DNA of 64,000 nucleotides from Lachnospiraceae bacterium (GTDB lineage: Bacteria; Bacillota; Clostridia; Lachnospirales; Lachnospiraceae): the NCBI GenBank assembly GCA_902363825.1, contig CABJBK010000002.1, forward strand, positions 62,001-126,000, read 5' to 3'. The notes beneath the pieces were generated by a model. That model saw nothing but the letters and a program-made list of their open reading frames with translations. It had not been told where the DNA came from and searched no databases. Within the stretch, counting starts at the first letter, position 1; every line of letters starts with the position of its first letter. Positions 35,773-43,661 of this stretch are shown piece by piece. The translations under genes and the position numbers were made by a program.

Positions 35773-36861
35773 ATGGGCAGGGATTCCCAATATTATAAGG
35801 ATAAAAAGAAACAACAAACATTAAAACTCCGGGAACTGATTTCGGAGCTTCCGGGCTTCGCAACGGATTATCTCTATGATAAGGAAGTTTCTTCGCAAAC
35901 CAGCACATTGATTTCCTATGCATATGATCTGCTTACGTTTTTCCGTTATATTAAGGAAATGAATCCACGTTTTAAGGATGTTGCGGTAAAAGATTTTCAT
36001 TTAGAGGACATCGAACGACTTACTTCCGAGGACATTGTTGAATATCAACGTTATCTGGAACTGAATGATAAAGGCGAAAAACACGAAAACGGAAAAAAGG
36101 CGATCGCCCGGAAAATGTCTCCACTGCGTGGTATGTTTCAGTATCATTTTGAGCATGGATATATTGAAAATAATCCCATGGCGCTGGTGAAACTGCCGCG
36201 GATCAAAAAGGATAAGAACATCATTCGGATGAATTCTGAGGAAATTGCGGCTCTGTTAGACGCGATCGAACACGGAAATGAACAAATGAGTGAACGCCAG
36301 CGTAATTATTGCAAACGCACAATGCAGCGTGATCTGGCCATTCTGACTTTGATGCTTGGAACCGGGATCCGCGTTTCGGAATGCGCGGGGCTTGATATCA
36401 ATGATATTAATTTTACGGATAATTCCATGACGATCGTCCGAAAAGGAGGCGGTCAGGACATTTTATATTTTGGCGCTGAAGTCTGTGATGTCCTGAAAAA
36501 TTATATTGATGGAGAACGTGCCCGTGTCATCCCGGAAAAAGACCAGGAGCACGCCCTCTTCTATTCGCTGCAAAATAAGAGGATCAGTGTGGATGCCATT
36601 GAAAATCTGGTAAAAAAATACGCAAAGATGGCGGTGCCATCGAAAAAGATCACACCGCACAAGCTGCGCAGCACCTATGGCACTGCCCTCTACCGCGAAA
36701 CCGGAGATATTCGTCTGGTTGCAGATGTACTTGGACATGAAAATGTAAATACCACGATCGATTACTATGCGGCGATCGAGGATGAACATAAGCGCCGGGC
36801 TGCGAATGCGGTTTCCGTTCGGAAATCTGCTCCCGAAAAAAACGATATTGACAATGTGTAA
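35773..36861 (+). CDS. Tyrosine recombinase (XerC/XerD-like integrase family)
   Basis: A 362-residue site-specific recombinase. The N-terminal SAM-like core-binding domain covers about 25-130, and the catalytic domain begins near 150. Catalytic residues are visible: R200 (GTGIRVSE), K224 (IVRKGGG), H296 and R299 (HKLRSTYG), H322 (LGHENVNTT) and the nucleophile Y331. AAAGGAGG precedes ATG 35773. No integrated element, attachment repeat or other phage gene lies nearby, so it looks like a resident chromosomal recombinase rather than part of a mobile element. It is longer than XerC/XerD (~300) because of an N-terminal extension. Confidence 0.92.
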   Translation: MGRDSQYYKDKKKQQTLKLRELISELPGFATDYLYDKEVSSQTSTLISYAYDLLTFFRYIKEMNPRFKDVAVKDFHLEDIERLTSEDIVEYQRYLELNDKGEKHENGKKAIARKMSPLRGMFQYHFEHGYIENNPMALVKLPRIKKDKNIIRMNSEEIAALLDAIEHGNEQMSERQRNYCKRTMQRDLAILTLMLGTGIRVSECAGLDINDINFTDNSMTIVRKGGGQDILYFGAEVCDVLKNYIDGERARVIPEKDQEHALFYSLQNKRISVDAIENLVKKYAKMAVPSKKITPHKLRSTYGTALYRETGDIRLVADVLGHENVNTTIDYYAAIEDEHKRRAANAVSVRKSAPEKNDIDNV

Positions 36862-36925
36862 TGTTCCCGATACAATAAATAAAATTGGACAAAGATAAAA
36901 AAAGAAACTGGAGGACTTTTATATT

Positions 36926-37405
36926 ATGGAAAAAATAGCAAGTTTCACGATTGATCATATCAAATTAGAGCCGGGGATATATGTTTCCCGCAAAGATCAT
37001 ATCGGACAGGAAGTCATCACCACGTTCGATCTTCGTATAACCGCACCGAATGATGAACCGGTCATGAATACTGCGGAGGTTCATACGATCGAACATCTCG
37101 GAGCTACTTTTTTACGCAATCACGCAGAATTTAAGGACAAAACCGTATACTTTGGGCCAATGGGATGCCGTACCGGTTTTTATCTGCTTCTTGCCGGTGA
37201 TTATGAATCGAAAGATATTGTAAAACTCGTGACGGAAATGTTTGAGTTTATCCGCGATTTTAAAGGTGAGGTACCGGGTGCCAGTCCACGCGACTGCGGA
37301 AATTATCTGGATATGAATCTCGGAATGGCAAATTATATCGCCAAACGTTATCTGGATCAGACACTTTATACGATCGACACTGCGCATCTGATCTATCCGG
37401 AATAA
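36926..37405 (+). CDS. luxS: S-ribosylhomocysteine lyase LuxS
   Basis: A 159-residue LuxS that splits S-ribosylhomocysteine to homocysteine and the autoinducer-2 precursor DPD. The metal ligands are H53 and H57 in HTIEH, and C124 in SPRDCGNY. The catalytic Cys is C81 in MGCRTGF. It is full length. It is a single gene with a clear SD (GGAGG) and a bidirectional terminator after it. No mtnN or methionine-cycle gene is adjacent. Confidence 0.97.
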   Translation: MEKIASFTIDHIKLEPGIYVSRKDHIGQEVITTFDLRITAPNDEPVMNTAEVHTIEHLGATFLRNHAEFKDKTVYFGPMGCRTGFYLLLAGDYESKDIVKLVTEMFEFIRDFKGEVPGASPRDCGNYLDMNLGMANYIAKRYLDQTLYTIDTAHLIYPE

Positions 37406-37410
37406 AAAAG

Positions 37411-37465
37411 AAACATCTTCTGCTCCTTTTCCCATCACGGGATTGAACAGAAGATGTTTTTCTTT
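37411..37465. terminator. Bidirectional terminator between luxS and ldh
   Basis: AAACATCTTCTG (37411-37422) pairs exactly with CAGAAGATGTTT (37448-37459) around a 25-base loop. A-rich sequence lies on the left and T-rich sequence on the right, so it can serve both luxS (+) and ldh (-). Confidence 0.85.
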
Positions 37466-37482
37466 TTCCGATTTGCACCGGA

Positions 37483-38427
37483 CTAAGCTAAAACATCATC
37501 CAGGACTTTCTTTAACGCAGCCGCTGAATCTTTTAACTTTTTCAATTCGTCATCATTTAACGAGATCGGCACGATCTTTTCTACCCCATTGGCGCTCACA
37601 ATGGCAGGAAGACTCAGGCAAACATCCTCAAGTCCGTATTCACCGTGTGTCAGGCTTGATATCGGAAGAATGGAATGTTCATTCCGTACAATGGATTCAC
37701 AGATTCTTCGCACCGCCATGGCTACTCCATAATAAGTTGCGTGCTTCTTTTCGATGATCTTATATGCGCTGTCACGCACATCTTCATAAATACGCTGCAT
37801 GGATTCTTCGTGATTATAATATCCGCGCATCTCACAAAACTTATTTAAGTTGATCCCGGATACATTTGCGCTGCTGAATGCGGCAAGCTCGCTGTCTCCG
37901 TGTTCTCCGATGATAAATGCGTGGACACCACGGTTATCGATCTTTAAATGCTCACCCAGCAGATATTTTAAACGTGCGGTATCCAGTACGGTTCCGGAGC
38001 CAATGACACGGTTTTCCGGGAAACCGGATAATTTTAAAGCGGTATAGGTGAGAATGTCCACCGGATTGGATACGATGAGCAAAATGCCTTCGCAGCCAAC
38101 ACGCACCAGTTCCGGGATAATATGTTTGTAGATGCCGACGTTCTTGGCTACAAGATCTAAACGGGTCTCATCCGGTTTCTGATTTGCACCTGCTGTGATG
38201 ATAACGATTGCGCAGTCCGCAATATCCTCATATTCACCTGCATAGATCTTCATAGGTGTCTCAAACGGCAAACCATGGCTCATATCCATCGCTTCCCCCT
38301 CTGCCCGGTCTTTGTCTACATCTATCAGTACCATTTCCGAAAAAAGATTACTCTGCATCAATGTAAATGCGCAGCTTGAACCGACAAATCCACAGCCAAT
38401 CACTGCAATCTTTCTCATATTTACCAT
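37483..38427 (-). CDS. ldh: L-lactate dehydrogenase
   Basis: A 314-residue NAD-dependent L-lactate dehydrogenase that reoxidises NADH by reducing pyruvate. The N-terminal Rossmann motif is VIGCGFVGSSCA. The substrate loop reads GANQKPDETRLDL, with Gln at the position that separates lactate from malate dehydrogenases (which carry Arg). The active-site His is in IGEHGDSELAAFS. M4 is a possible alternative start. The 166-base upstream gap holds two inverted repeats, which suggest regulation. The gene stands alone. Confidence 0.93.
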   Translation of the reverse strand: MVNMRKIAVIGCGFVGSSCAFTLMQSNLFSEMVLIDVDKDRAEGEAMDMSHGLPFETPMKIYAGEYEDIADCAIVIITAGANQKPDETRLDLVAKNVGIYKHIIPELVRVGCEGILLIVSNPVDILTYTALKLSGFPENRVIGSGTVLDTARLKYLLGEHLKIDNRGVHAFIIGEHGDSELAAFSSANVSGINLNKFCEMRGYYNHEESMQRIYEDVRDSAYKIIEKKHATYYGVAMAVRRICESIVRNEHSILPISSLTHGEYGLEDVCLSLPAIVSANGVEKIVPISLNDDELKKLKDSAAALKKVLDDVLA

Positions 38428-38473
38428 ATCCTATTTACCTTCCTTTCCTACTTCTTATTTATCGTTTCCAGTT

Positions 38474-38553
38474 TCAGTGAAAATTATCAAAGGTCTTTGT
38501 TTCTTTCACTGACAGTATGCCATAAAATTCCTAATAAGTCGATAGGAATACTG
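38474..38553. promoter_or_regulatory. Two inverted repeats upstream of ldh
   Basis: TCAGTGAAA (38474-38482) pairs with TTTCACTGA (38504-38512). ATTCCTA (38527-38533) pairs with TAGGAAT (38543-38549), and CAGTAT (38513-38518) with ATACTG (38548-38553) adds an outer arm. All lie 46-126 bases before the ldh start. They do not match the Rex operator pattern. They may be operator sites or leader folds for ldh. Confidence 0.5.
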
Positions 38554-38593
38554 AAATATGGTTGGCTTTTTTTGTATACAAGATTTTACCATT

Positions 38594-39040
38594 TTAAAGT
38601 TCTGCGGAATCTAAAAGAATCGTGAATGGGCCATCATTTAAGAGTTCTACCTTCATATCTGCTCCAAATTCGCCCTGTGCCACATTCGGAACACTTTTTT
38701 TGCATTCCGCAATAATATACTCATACAGTTCTTTCGCCATTCCAGGTTCGCCTGCCCGGATAAAAGACGGGCGATTCCCTTTTCTACAGTCCGCATAAAG
38801 CGTAAACTGGGATACCAGAAGAAGACTTCCGTTTACATCCGCAAGTGAAAGATTGGTTTTTCCGTTCTCATCTTCAAAAATACGCATACCGATCAGCTTT
38901 TTTATCATTTTATCCGCTATTTCTTTCGTGTCCTCCCCGGATACTCCGATCAATACCAAAAAGCCCTTCTCAATGGCTCCAATCTGTTTGTTATCTACCG
39001 TAACAGATGCCTGTGTCACCCGCTGTATTACAAAACGCAT
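38594..39040 (-). CDS. dtd: D-aminoacyl-tRNA deacylase
   Basis: A 148-residue DTD that removes D-amino acids (and Gly) from mischarged tRNA. The active-site motif [17 protein letters not shown] and the Gly-cisPro motif in [11 protein letters not shown] are both present. The length is standard. In Bacillus it follows relA; here it stands apart, divergent from ttcA across a 151-base gap in which I see no other gene. Confidence 0.96.
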   Translation of the reverse strand: MRFVIQRVTQASVTVDNKQIGAIEKGFLVLIGVSGEDTKEIADKMIKKLIGMRIFEDENGKTNLSLADVNGSLLLVSQFTLYADCRKGNRPSFIRAGEPGMAKELYEYIIAECKKSVPNVAQGEFGADMKVELLNDGPFTILLDSAEL

Positions 39041-39191
39041 AAGACATTTCCCTCTCTTTTTTTATTTATGATATATTTGTAATTTTAAAGAAATCAAGCC
39101 CAAAATGCAACCCAATATTTGCTTGCAGAATCTGTCTGCCTGGCGTAAACTTATAACCGTATGACAAACGACAAGAAAGTGGGAAACAAAA

Positions 39192-39917
39192 TTGAAACTA
39201 CAAAGACTTCTCAGCTTTACCCGAAAAGCAGTGGATGATTATGAAATGATACAAAGCGGAGATAAAATCGCAGTGGGAATCTCCGGTGGAAAAGACAGCC
39301 TGACACTTCTCTATGCCCTGCATGGGCTGATGCGCTTCTATCCAAATCGATTTTCGCTTATAGCGATTACCGTAGATTTAGGTTATCCTGATTTTCATCT
39401 GGATGCGGTAAAACAGCTGTGTCAGGAACTGGAAGTTCCTTATTATGTGGTAAAAACAGAAATTGCCAGGATCGTATTTGAAAAAAATGCGCTGGAAAAT
39501 CCATGCTCTCTTTGTGCAAAACTGCGCAAGGGTGCTTTGAACCAAAAGGCACTGGAACTGGGCTGCAACAAGATTGCGTATGCCCATCACCGGGATGATA
39601 TTTTAGAGACGATGCTTCTTTCCATGATATTTGAAGGAAGATTTTACGCGTTTTCTCCCAAGACATATCTGGAACGTACCAGGCTTACCGTGATCCGTCC
39701 GCTTATGTACGTTGCGGAAGCCGATGTGATCGGATTTATGCACAAGAACCGGCTGCCGGTAGTAAAAAATCCGTGTCCGGTTGACGGAGCAACAAAAAGG
39801 CAGTACGCCAAGGATCTTCTGCGTCAGATCAATCGTGACAATCCGGGAGCAAAAAATCGCATGTTTACCGCCATTTTAAACGGAAAAATAGACGGCTGGC
39901 CGCCACACAGAACTTAA
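39192..39917 (+). CDS. TtcA-family tRNA thiolation protein (ATP pyrophosphatase)
   Basis: A 241-residue PP-loop protein of the TtcA/TtuA group. The ATP motif SGGKDS lies near residues 31-36. CSLCAKLRKG supplies the CxxC pair and NPCPVDG the third Cys, consistent with an iron-sulfur cluster used for sulfur transfer to tRNA. The TtcA substrate is C32; in Gram-positives the exact target is less certain, so no symbol is given. TTG 39192 is the start, behind AAGTGGGA. The gene converges on plsC, with six bases between the stops. Confidence 0.88.
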   Translation: MKLQRLLSFTRKAVDDYEMIQSGDKIAVGISGGKDSLTLLYALHGLMRFYPNRFSLIAITVDLGYPDFHLDAVKQLCQELEVPYYVVKTEIARIVFEKNALENPCSLCAKLRKGALNQKALELGCNKIAYAHHRDDILETMLLSMIFEGRFYAFSPKTYLERTRLTVIRPLMYVAEADVIGFMHKNRLPVVKNPCPVDGATKRQYAKDLLRQINRDNPGAKNRMFTAILNGKIDGWPPHRT

Positions 39918-39923
39918 CGGAAA

Positions 39924-40661
39924 TCAGGCCTCCTGCGCCGCTGCAGATCCGGTAATCTCATTCATTTTCTGCTCGATCCGCTCTTTTACAACCTCTGCGA
40001 TCTGATTTGTCTTCAGATCCTTATAGTCTTCATAATAAAGCGGGGGCAGAAAATGTACCTGTGTTTTTACACTCCCAAGATGAAATGTATTAAATACTTT
40101 GTAGGAATCGATCAGAACAACCGGAACAATCGGAGCTTTCGCCCGAACCGCGCATTTGAAGCTGCCGGCTTTAAAGTCACACACTTTGTTTTTGTTGTTA
40201 AACTCATAACCGCCTTCCGGAAACAGGATATATTTCATTCCATTTTTTACATCTTCACTCACTTCAAGAATAATCTGCATTCCCTGACGCACATTATCTT
40301 TTTCCAGTCTTTTTCCCTGTACCAGATCCACAAATTCACTGACCAGAATGGTATTGGATTTGGCTTTATCCATCACCAGGGAACAGGGCGTGGGATGTGA
40401 GATCATAATTCCAAGCGCATCATATTTTCCCTGATGGTTCGGATACATGACATACCCCTGATCCTTTGGGAGATTCTCCTGACCGAAACATTCGGTCTCG
40501 ATCTTCCCGGAACGCATCATGAGCGTAATCGCATGGCGTACCAGCCGGTAACGCTCCTCTTCCGTAAATTTTTCCGGATGATCCGCCTCATAACGCATAC
40601 GGGGAATCATATAAGGTGCACGAAATAAATTTCGTAAAATCACATAAAGAAATTTAAACAT
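39924..40661 (-). CDS. plsC: 1-acyl-sn-glycerol-3-phosphate acyltransferase (PlsC family)
   Basis: A 245-residue acyltransferase of phospholipid synthesis that makes phosphatidic acid. The catalytic HX4D box is NHQGKYD (75-81), and FPEGGYEF is the glycerol-phosphate binding box. A hydrophobic N-terminus could touch the membrane. A good promoter (TTGTCT, 17 bases, TATAAT) lies just upstream. A role in a modified lipid pathway is possible, since several paralogues usually exist. Confidence 0.9.
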   Translation of the reverse strand: MFKFLYVILRNLFRAPYMIPRMRYEADHPEKFTEEERYRLVRHAITLMMRSGKIETECFGQENLPKDQGYVMYPNHQGKYDALGIMISHPTPCSLVMDKAKSNTILVSEFVDLVQGKRLEKDNVRQGMQIILEVSEDVKNGMKYILFPEGGYEFNNKNKVCDFKAGSFKCAVRAKAPIVPVVLIDSYKVFNTFHLGSVKTQVHFLPPLYYEDYKDLKTNQIAEVVKERIEQKMNEITGSAAAQEA

Positions 40662-40686
40662 AAAGTAACTCTCCTATCTCTTTCCT

Positions 40687-40715
40687 ATTATATCCGCATT
40701 TTAGAAAAAAGACAA
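40687..40715 (-). promoter_or_regulatory. Promoter of plsC
   Basis: Read on the minus strand: TTGTCT (40715-40710), a 17-base spacer and TATAAT (40692-40687), 26 bases before the plsC start. Confidence 0.65.
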
Positions 40716-40758
40716 CCGGGAGCTTGGCACCAACGTGCTTATTCAAATATTTTTTCGA

Positions 40759-41091
40759 TTACAGATATTCGGAAGAATAATAAGGAATCAAAAGATATTC
40801 CCCTGCATGGATATCGTCACTGTCCAAGTGATTGAGGTCCCTTACTTCTTCCATATAAGCGTCACGATCCGAATAATCGGAAGACATATAATGACCGGCG
40901 ATCGACCAGAGGGATTCGCCCTGCTTTACCTGTATGCTGGTGTAATACTTGTAGCTTTGCTGATCGGAAGTCATGCTGGATGCCTCGATCCGGTCGCTGA
41001 TCAGAAACGCCGCAAGAAAAAATACGATCAGTGCGGCACCAAATACCAGAACACTTCTTTCCATAACACAAACATTTCTTCTTCTGTTCAT
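40759..41091 (-). CDS. YneA-like LysM protein, probable SOS division inhibitor
   Basis: A 110-residue protein with a short basic N-terminus (NRRRN), one membrane segment (about 15-32) and a C-terminal LysM domain (IQVKQGESLWSIAGHYM ... GEYLLIPY). This is the build of Bacillus YneA, which blocks division after DNA damage and is transcribed divergently from lexA. Here too the gene is divergent from lexA, has a consensus promoter and LexA boxes over it. GGAGGG fixes the start at 41091; an ATG at 41106 overlaps that site. The division-inhibitor role is inferred from context and build. Confidence 0.85.
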   Translation of the reverse strand: MNRRRNVCVMERSVLVFGAALIVFFLAAFLISDRIEASSMTSDQQSYKYYTSIQVKQGESLWSIAGHYMSSDYSDRDAYMEEVRDLNHLDSDDIHAGEYLLIPYYSSEYL

Positions 41092-41129
41092 AAAAAATCC
41101 CTCCATATCCTATCGCAATCCGCATATAT

Positions 41130-41220
41130 CGAACATTCGTTGCGAACATCTGTTTTCTTTATGCTCGTATTATAGGACAGGAACGTTTGTTTGTCAACAG
41201 AAAATTCGAACAAATTTTCG
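41130..41220. promoter_or_regulatory. Cluster of four LexA (SOS) box-like sites
   Basis: Each site has a perfect GAAC half and a near-GTTC half at four bases: CGAACATTCGTTGC (41130-41143), CGAACATCTGTTTT (41143-41156), GAACGTTTGTTTG (41181-41193) and CGAACAAATTTTCG (41207-41220). The first two lie downstream of the yneA-like promoter, the third inside it and the fourth just before the lexA -35 box. This fits the Gram-positive LexA box GAACN4GTTC. Confidence 0.8.
41169..41197 (-). promoter_or_regulatory. Consensus promoter of the yneA-like gene
   Basis: On the minus strand TTGACA (41197-41192), a spacer of exactly 17 bases and TATAAT (41174-41169) match the sigma-A consensus fully. A LexA half-site pattern lies in the spacer (41181-41193), so repression would be needed to keep such a strong promoter off. 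Confidence 0.85.
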
Positions 41221-41230
41221 GAATATGTGT

Positions 41231-41259
41231 TTGCTTTTTCCAGGCAGATATGATACAAT
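41231..41259 (+). promoter_or_regulatory. Promoter of lexA
   Basis: TTGCTT (41231-41236), 17 bases and TACAAT (41254-41259) preceded by TG at 41251-41252 (extended -10). A LexA-like box ends 10 bases upstream of the -35. Confidence 0.75.
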
Positions 41260-41287
41260 TTTTATATTAAACAAGGAGGATCACAAT

Positions 41288-41905
41288 ATGCCAAATGGAA
41301 AAATCAGTGAAAAGCAAAAAGAAATTTTAGAATATATCAAACAGGAAATCTTAAACAAAGGATATCCGCCGGCTGTTCGTGAAATCTGTGAAGCTGTTCA
41401 TCTAAAATCAACATCTTCTGTTCACTCTCATCTTGAGACCCTTGAGAAAAACGGTTATATCAGAAGAGATCCGACCAAGCCGCGCGCGATCGAGATCATG
41501 GATGATACCTTTAATCTTACACGCCGCGAGATGGTAAATGTGCCGGTCATCGGCAATGTAGCCGCAGGTCAGCCGCTCCTTGCCGTACAGAACATCGAAA
41601 ATTATTTCCCGATTCCTGCGGAATATATGCCGAATCAGGAAACCTTCATGTTAAAGGTAAAAGGCGAAAGCATGATCAATGCAGGTATCCTTGATGGAGA
41701 TCATATTCTGGTAGAACGCCAGTCAACCGCTTCAAACGGAGAGATCGTTGTTGCGCTGGTGGATGATTCCGCAACAGTAAAGACTTATTATAAGGAAGAC
41801 GGACATTATCGCCTGCAGCCGGAAAACGATACGATGGATCCGATCATTGTGGATGAATGTTCGATCCTCGGAAAAGTATTCGGAGTTTTCCGTTTCTTCT
41901 CTTAA
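41288..41905 (+). CDS. lexA: SOS response repressor LexA
   Basis: A 205-residue LexA, repressor and self-cleaving protease. A winged-helix domain (1-70) is followed by the cleavage site Ala93-Gly94 (NVAAGQP), the catalytic Ser128 (GESMI) and Lys165 (SATVKTYY). AAGGAGGA precedes ATG 41288. The frame stays open further upstream, but that part covers the promoter and SOS boxes and is not coding. It is autoregulated by the box cluster upstream. The divergent partner is the yneA-like gene. Confidence 0.98.
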   Translation: MPNGKISEKQKEILEYIKQEILNKGYPPAVREICEAVHLKSTSSVHSHLETLEKNGYIRRDPTKPRAIEIMDDTFNLTRREMVNVPVIGNVAAGQPLLAVQNIENYFPIPAEYMPNQETFMLKVKGESMINAGILDGDHILVERQSTASNGEIVVALVDDSATVKTYYKEDGHYRLQPENDTMDPIIVDECSILGKVFGVFRFFS

Positions 41906-41911
41906 AGCAAA

Positions 41912-41947
41912 AAGGTAAGTGCAGATGTCATATTCTGCACTCACCTT
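41912..41947. terminator. Terminator between lexA and rsfS, usable in both directions
   Basis: AAGGTAAGTGCAGA (41912-41925) pairs with TCTGCACTCACCTT (41934-41947) with one G-U pair and an eight-base loop. The T run is better for the minus strand, where it would end the obgE-to-rsfS transcript. Confidence 0.8.
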
Positions 41948-41983
41948 CTTCTATCTTTTCATTCCCATATCAGAATGGGATCC

Positions 41984-42334
41984 TTACAGATCTGCCACAC
42001 TGATCTCTTTTCCGTCTTTCCAGATACGTTCCAGATCATAAAACAAACGATCTTCCTTGGAGAATACATGAACAATAATGTCACCGTAATCCATCAATAT
42101 CCAGGTGGAATAAGAATTTCCTTCGATCTGCTTTGCGGTATAACCTGCTTTATATAATTCCTCATCTACTGCATCACGCATCGCCTGCAGCTGATTCTGG
42201 TTTGATCCGTTTGCAATGATAAAATAATCCGCAATCGTTGACACATCACGGATATCGATCACTTTTACATCTTCTGCCTTCTTTTCTTCCAGTGCCGTTA
42301 CAGCAAGTTTTGCCATTTCCTTTGCCTGTTCCAT
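41984..42334 (-). CDS. rsfS: Ribosomal silencing factor RsfS
   Basis: A 116-residue RsfS (Iojap family) that binds L14 and keeps the subunits apart under starvation. Conserved segments are VIDIRDVSTIADYFIIANG, RDAVDEELYKAG and the DYGDIIVHVFS motif. It follows yqeK, as in most Firmicutes, with an 81-base gap in which only a weak CCCAC/GTGGG hairpin is visible. Confidence 0.95.
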   Translation of the reverse strand: MEQAKEMAKLAVTALEEKKAEDVKVIDIRDVSTIADYFIIANGSNQNQLQAMRDAVDEELYKAGYTAKQIEGNSYSTWILMDYGDIIVHVFSKEDRLFYDLERIWKDGKEISVADL

Positions 42335-42415
42335 AGAATGCCTCCTTTTTTATACTTTATGTTCTTCACGTTATCTTTTATTTTCAGCCCCACACAGACC
42401 TGGTGGGAATATATC

Positions 42416-43000
42416 TTATTTTTCTTCCGCTTTTGCTTTATAATACTGACACGTCTGTTCCGTCAGCGGATCGATCTCCTTACCGGTGCTCTTTAAGTAA
42501 TCGAGAGTATCGCTGAGGATCTTTAACAGTGCCGCATCCAGATCTCGAAAGCAAAGCGGCCGGACAACCGGGAGATTTTTCGCTTTGTCACGTCCCGGCT
42601 CAATATAATCTGCAATATAAATGATCTTATCGAGCAGGTTCATGCCTGGCTCACCGGTCGTGTGTACCAGGATCGCATGCAAAACCTCCTCATCTGTCAC
42701 ATGATATTTTTTTCTGGCAAGAAACGCGCCGAGTTTTGCGTGGATCAGTGCCGGATTATCGATCTCCGCCTGTGTCAGTTCGATATGATATTTTTTACAC
42801 AGTTCCATCTTTTCCTCATTTGGAATACATTTTGCGCAGTCGTGAAGAAGTCCGGCAAGCATCGCTTTTTTCTGATCCGCACCATGCGCCATGGCAAGCG
42901 CTGCCGCCGTATACATCACACCCATGGTGTGTTCGTATCTGGATTTGTCCAGCTCTTTTTTTAAGCTTTTTCTGATTTCGTCCATCGATGTTTCTGACAT
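42416..43000 (-). CDS. yqeK: YqeK-family HD hydrolase (symmetrical Ap4A hydrolase family)
   Basis: A 194-residue HD-domain protein. The metal-binding HD pair is in AGLLHDCAK; RYEHTMGV supplies the first His, and the later HAKLGAF and LVHTTGEPGM complete the set. Bacillus YqeK hydrolyses diadenosine tetraphosphate symmetrically. ATG 43000 is chosen, as AAGGAG (inside the end of nadD) precedes it by about 11 bases; ATG 43030 lies inside nadD. The nadD-yqeK-rsfS order is typical. Confidence 0.92.
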   Translation of the reverse strand: MSETSMDEIRKSLKKELDKSRYEHTMGVMYTAAALAMAHGADQKKAMLAGLLHDCAKCIPNEEKMELCKKYHIELTQAEIDNPALIHAKLGAFLARKKYHVTDEEVLHAILVHTTGEPGMNLLDKIIYIADYIEPGRDKAKNLPVVRPLCFRDLDAALLKILSDTLDYLKSTGKEIDPLTEQTCQYYKAKAEEK

Positions 43001-43008
43001 TTTTGTAT

Positions 43009-43644
43009 TCACTCCTTCTTTGCACCGCAATATAAGTTATTTGCGGCAATATATTCCCTCACGCGATCCGGCAGCAGATACCGTATGGAAGTCTGCTCGG
43101 CACACCGCTTTCTGATATTATGGGATGAGATGGAAAAATTAGGCGTCTGTATACGAAAGATCTCTGCCTGATATTTTTCGGTCAGATGCCGGATCTGATC
43201 CTGCAATGCTCCATCATCGGTCAGGTCACGAACCGCCGCAAGGATCACCGCATTCTGACAGATGATATCCGGATTTCTCCAGCTTTCAAATTCCGACAGG
43301 GAGTCCGCTCCCATGATAAAATAAAACCGGTCATCCGGACACTCTTCGTGCAGGCTTGCCAGGGTTTCATAGGTATAACAGACACCGTCTGCATCCACTT
43401 CACGTCTGCTTAACGTAAAGCGCGGATTTCCCGCGATCGCAAGTTCTACCATGGCACACCGGTGTTCGGCAGATGTAATATTGCTGTTTCTTTTGTGCGG
43501 CGGATTTCCGTTTGGCATAAACCAGATCTGATCCAGTCCGAATTGTTCGGCTGCATTTTCTGCAATCATCAGATGACCGTAATGAATCGGATCAAAGGTA
43601 CCGCCCATAATACCGATTTTTAATCCATCCGGCTTTGTATCCAT
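43009..43644 (-). CDS. nadD: Nicotinate-nucleotide adenylyltransferase
   Basis: A 211-residue NadD that makes deamido-NAD from nicotinate mononucleotide. The nucleotidyltransferase motif GGTFDPIHYGHL (HxGH) is at the N-terminus, and SSHNIRKRCAEQTSIRYLLP is the C-terminal ISSTxIR-type motif. It is followed closely by yqeK and preceded by yhbY. Confidence 0.96.
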   Translation of the reverse strand: MDTKPDGLKIGIMGGTFDPIHYGHLMIAENAAEQFGLDQIWFMPNGNPPHKRNSNITSAEHRCAMVELAIAGNPRFTLSRREVDADGVCYTYETLASLHEECPDDRFYFIMGADSLSEFESWRNPDIICQNAVILAAVRDLTDDGALQDQIRHLTEKYQAEIFRIQTPNFSISSHNIRKRCAEQTSIRYLLPDRVREYIAANNLYCGAKKE

Positions 43645-43661
43645 ACGCCAGTCCTTCTTTC

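Noticed and set aside
35773..36861. Recombinase as part of a mobile element
   Set aside because: Its neighbours are luxS, ldh and core genes; there are no phage, conjugation or cargo genes and no direct repeats flanking a segment.
39041..39191. Hidden small gene or RNA between dtd and ttcA-like genes
   Set aside because: No frame with a ribosome site and no strong stem was seen in the 151 bases; it probably only holds the divergent promoters.
40973..41287. N-terminal extension of the lexA frame
   Set aside because: The stretch contains the lexA promoter, LexA boxes and part of the divergent gene; the strong ribosome site at 41272-41279 fixes the start at 41288.
42361..42415. Terminator between yqeK and rsfS
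   Set aside because: Only a five-base CCCAC/GTGGG stem without a T run is present; read-through into rsfS is more likely.
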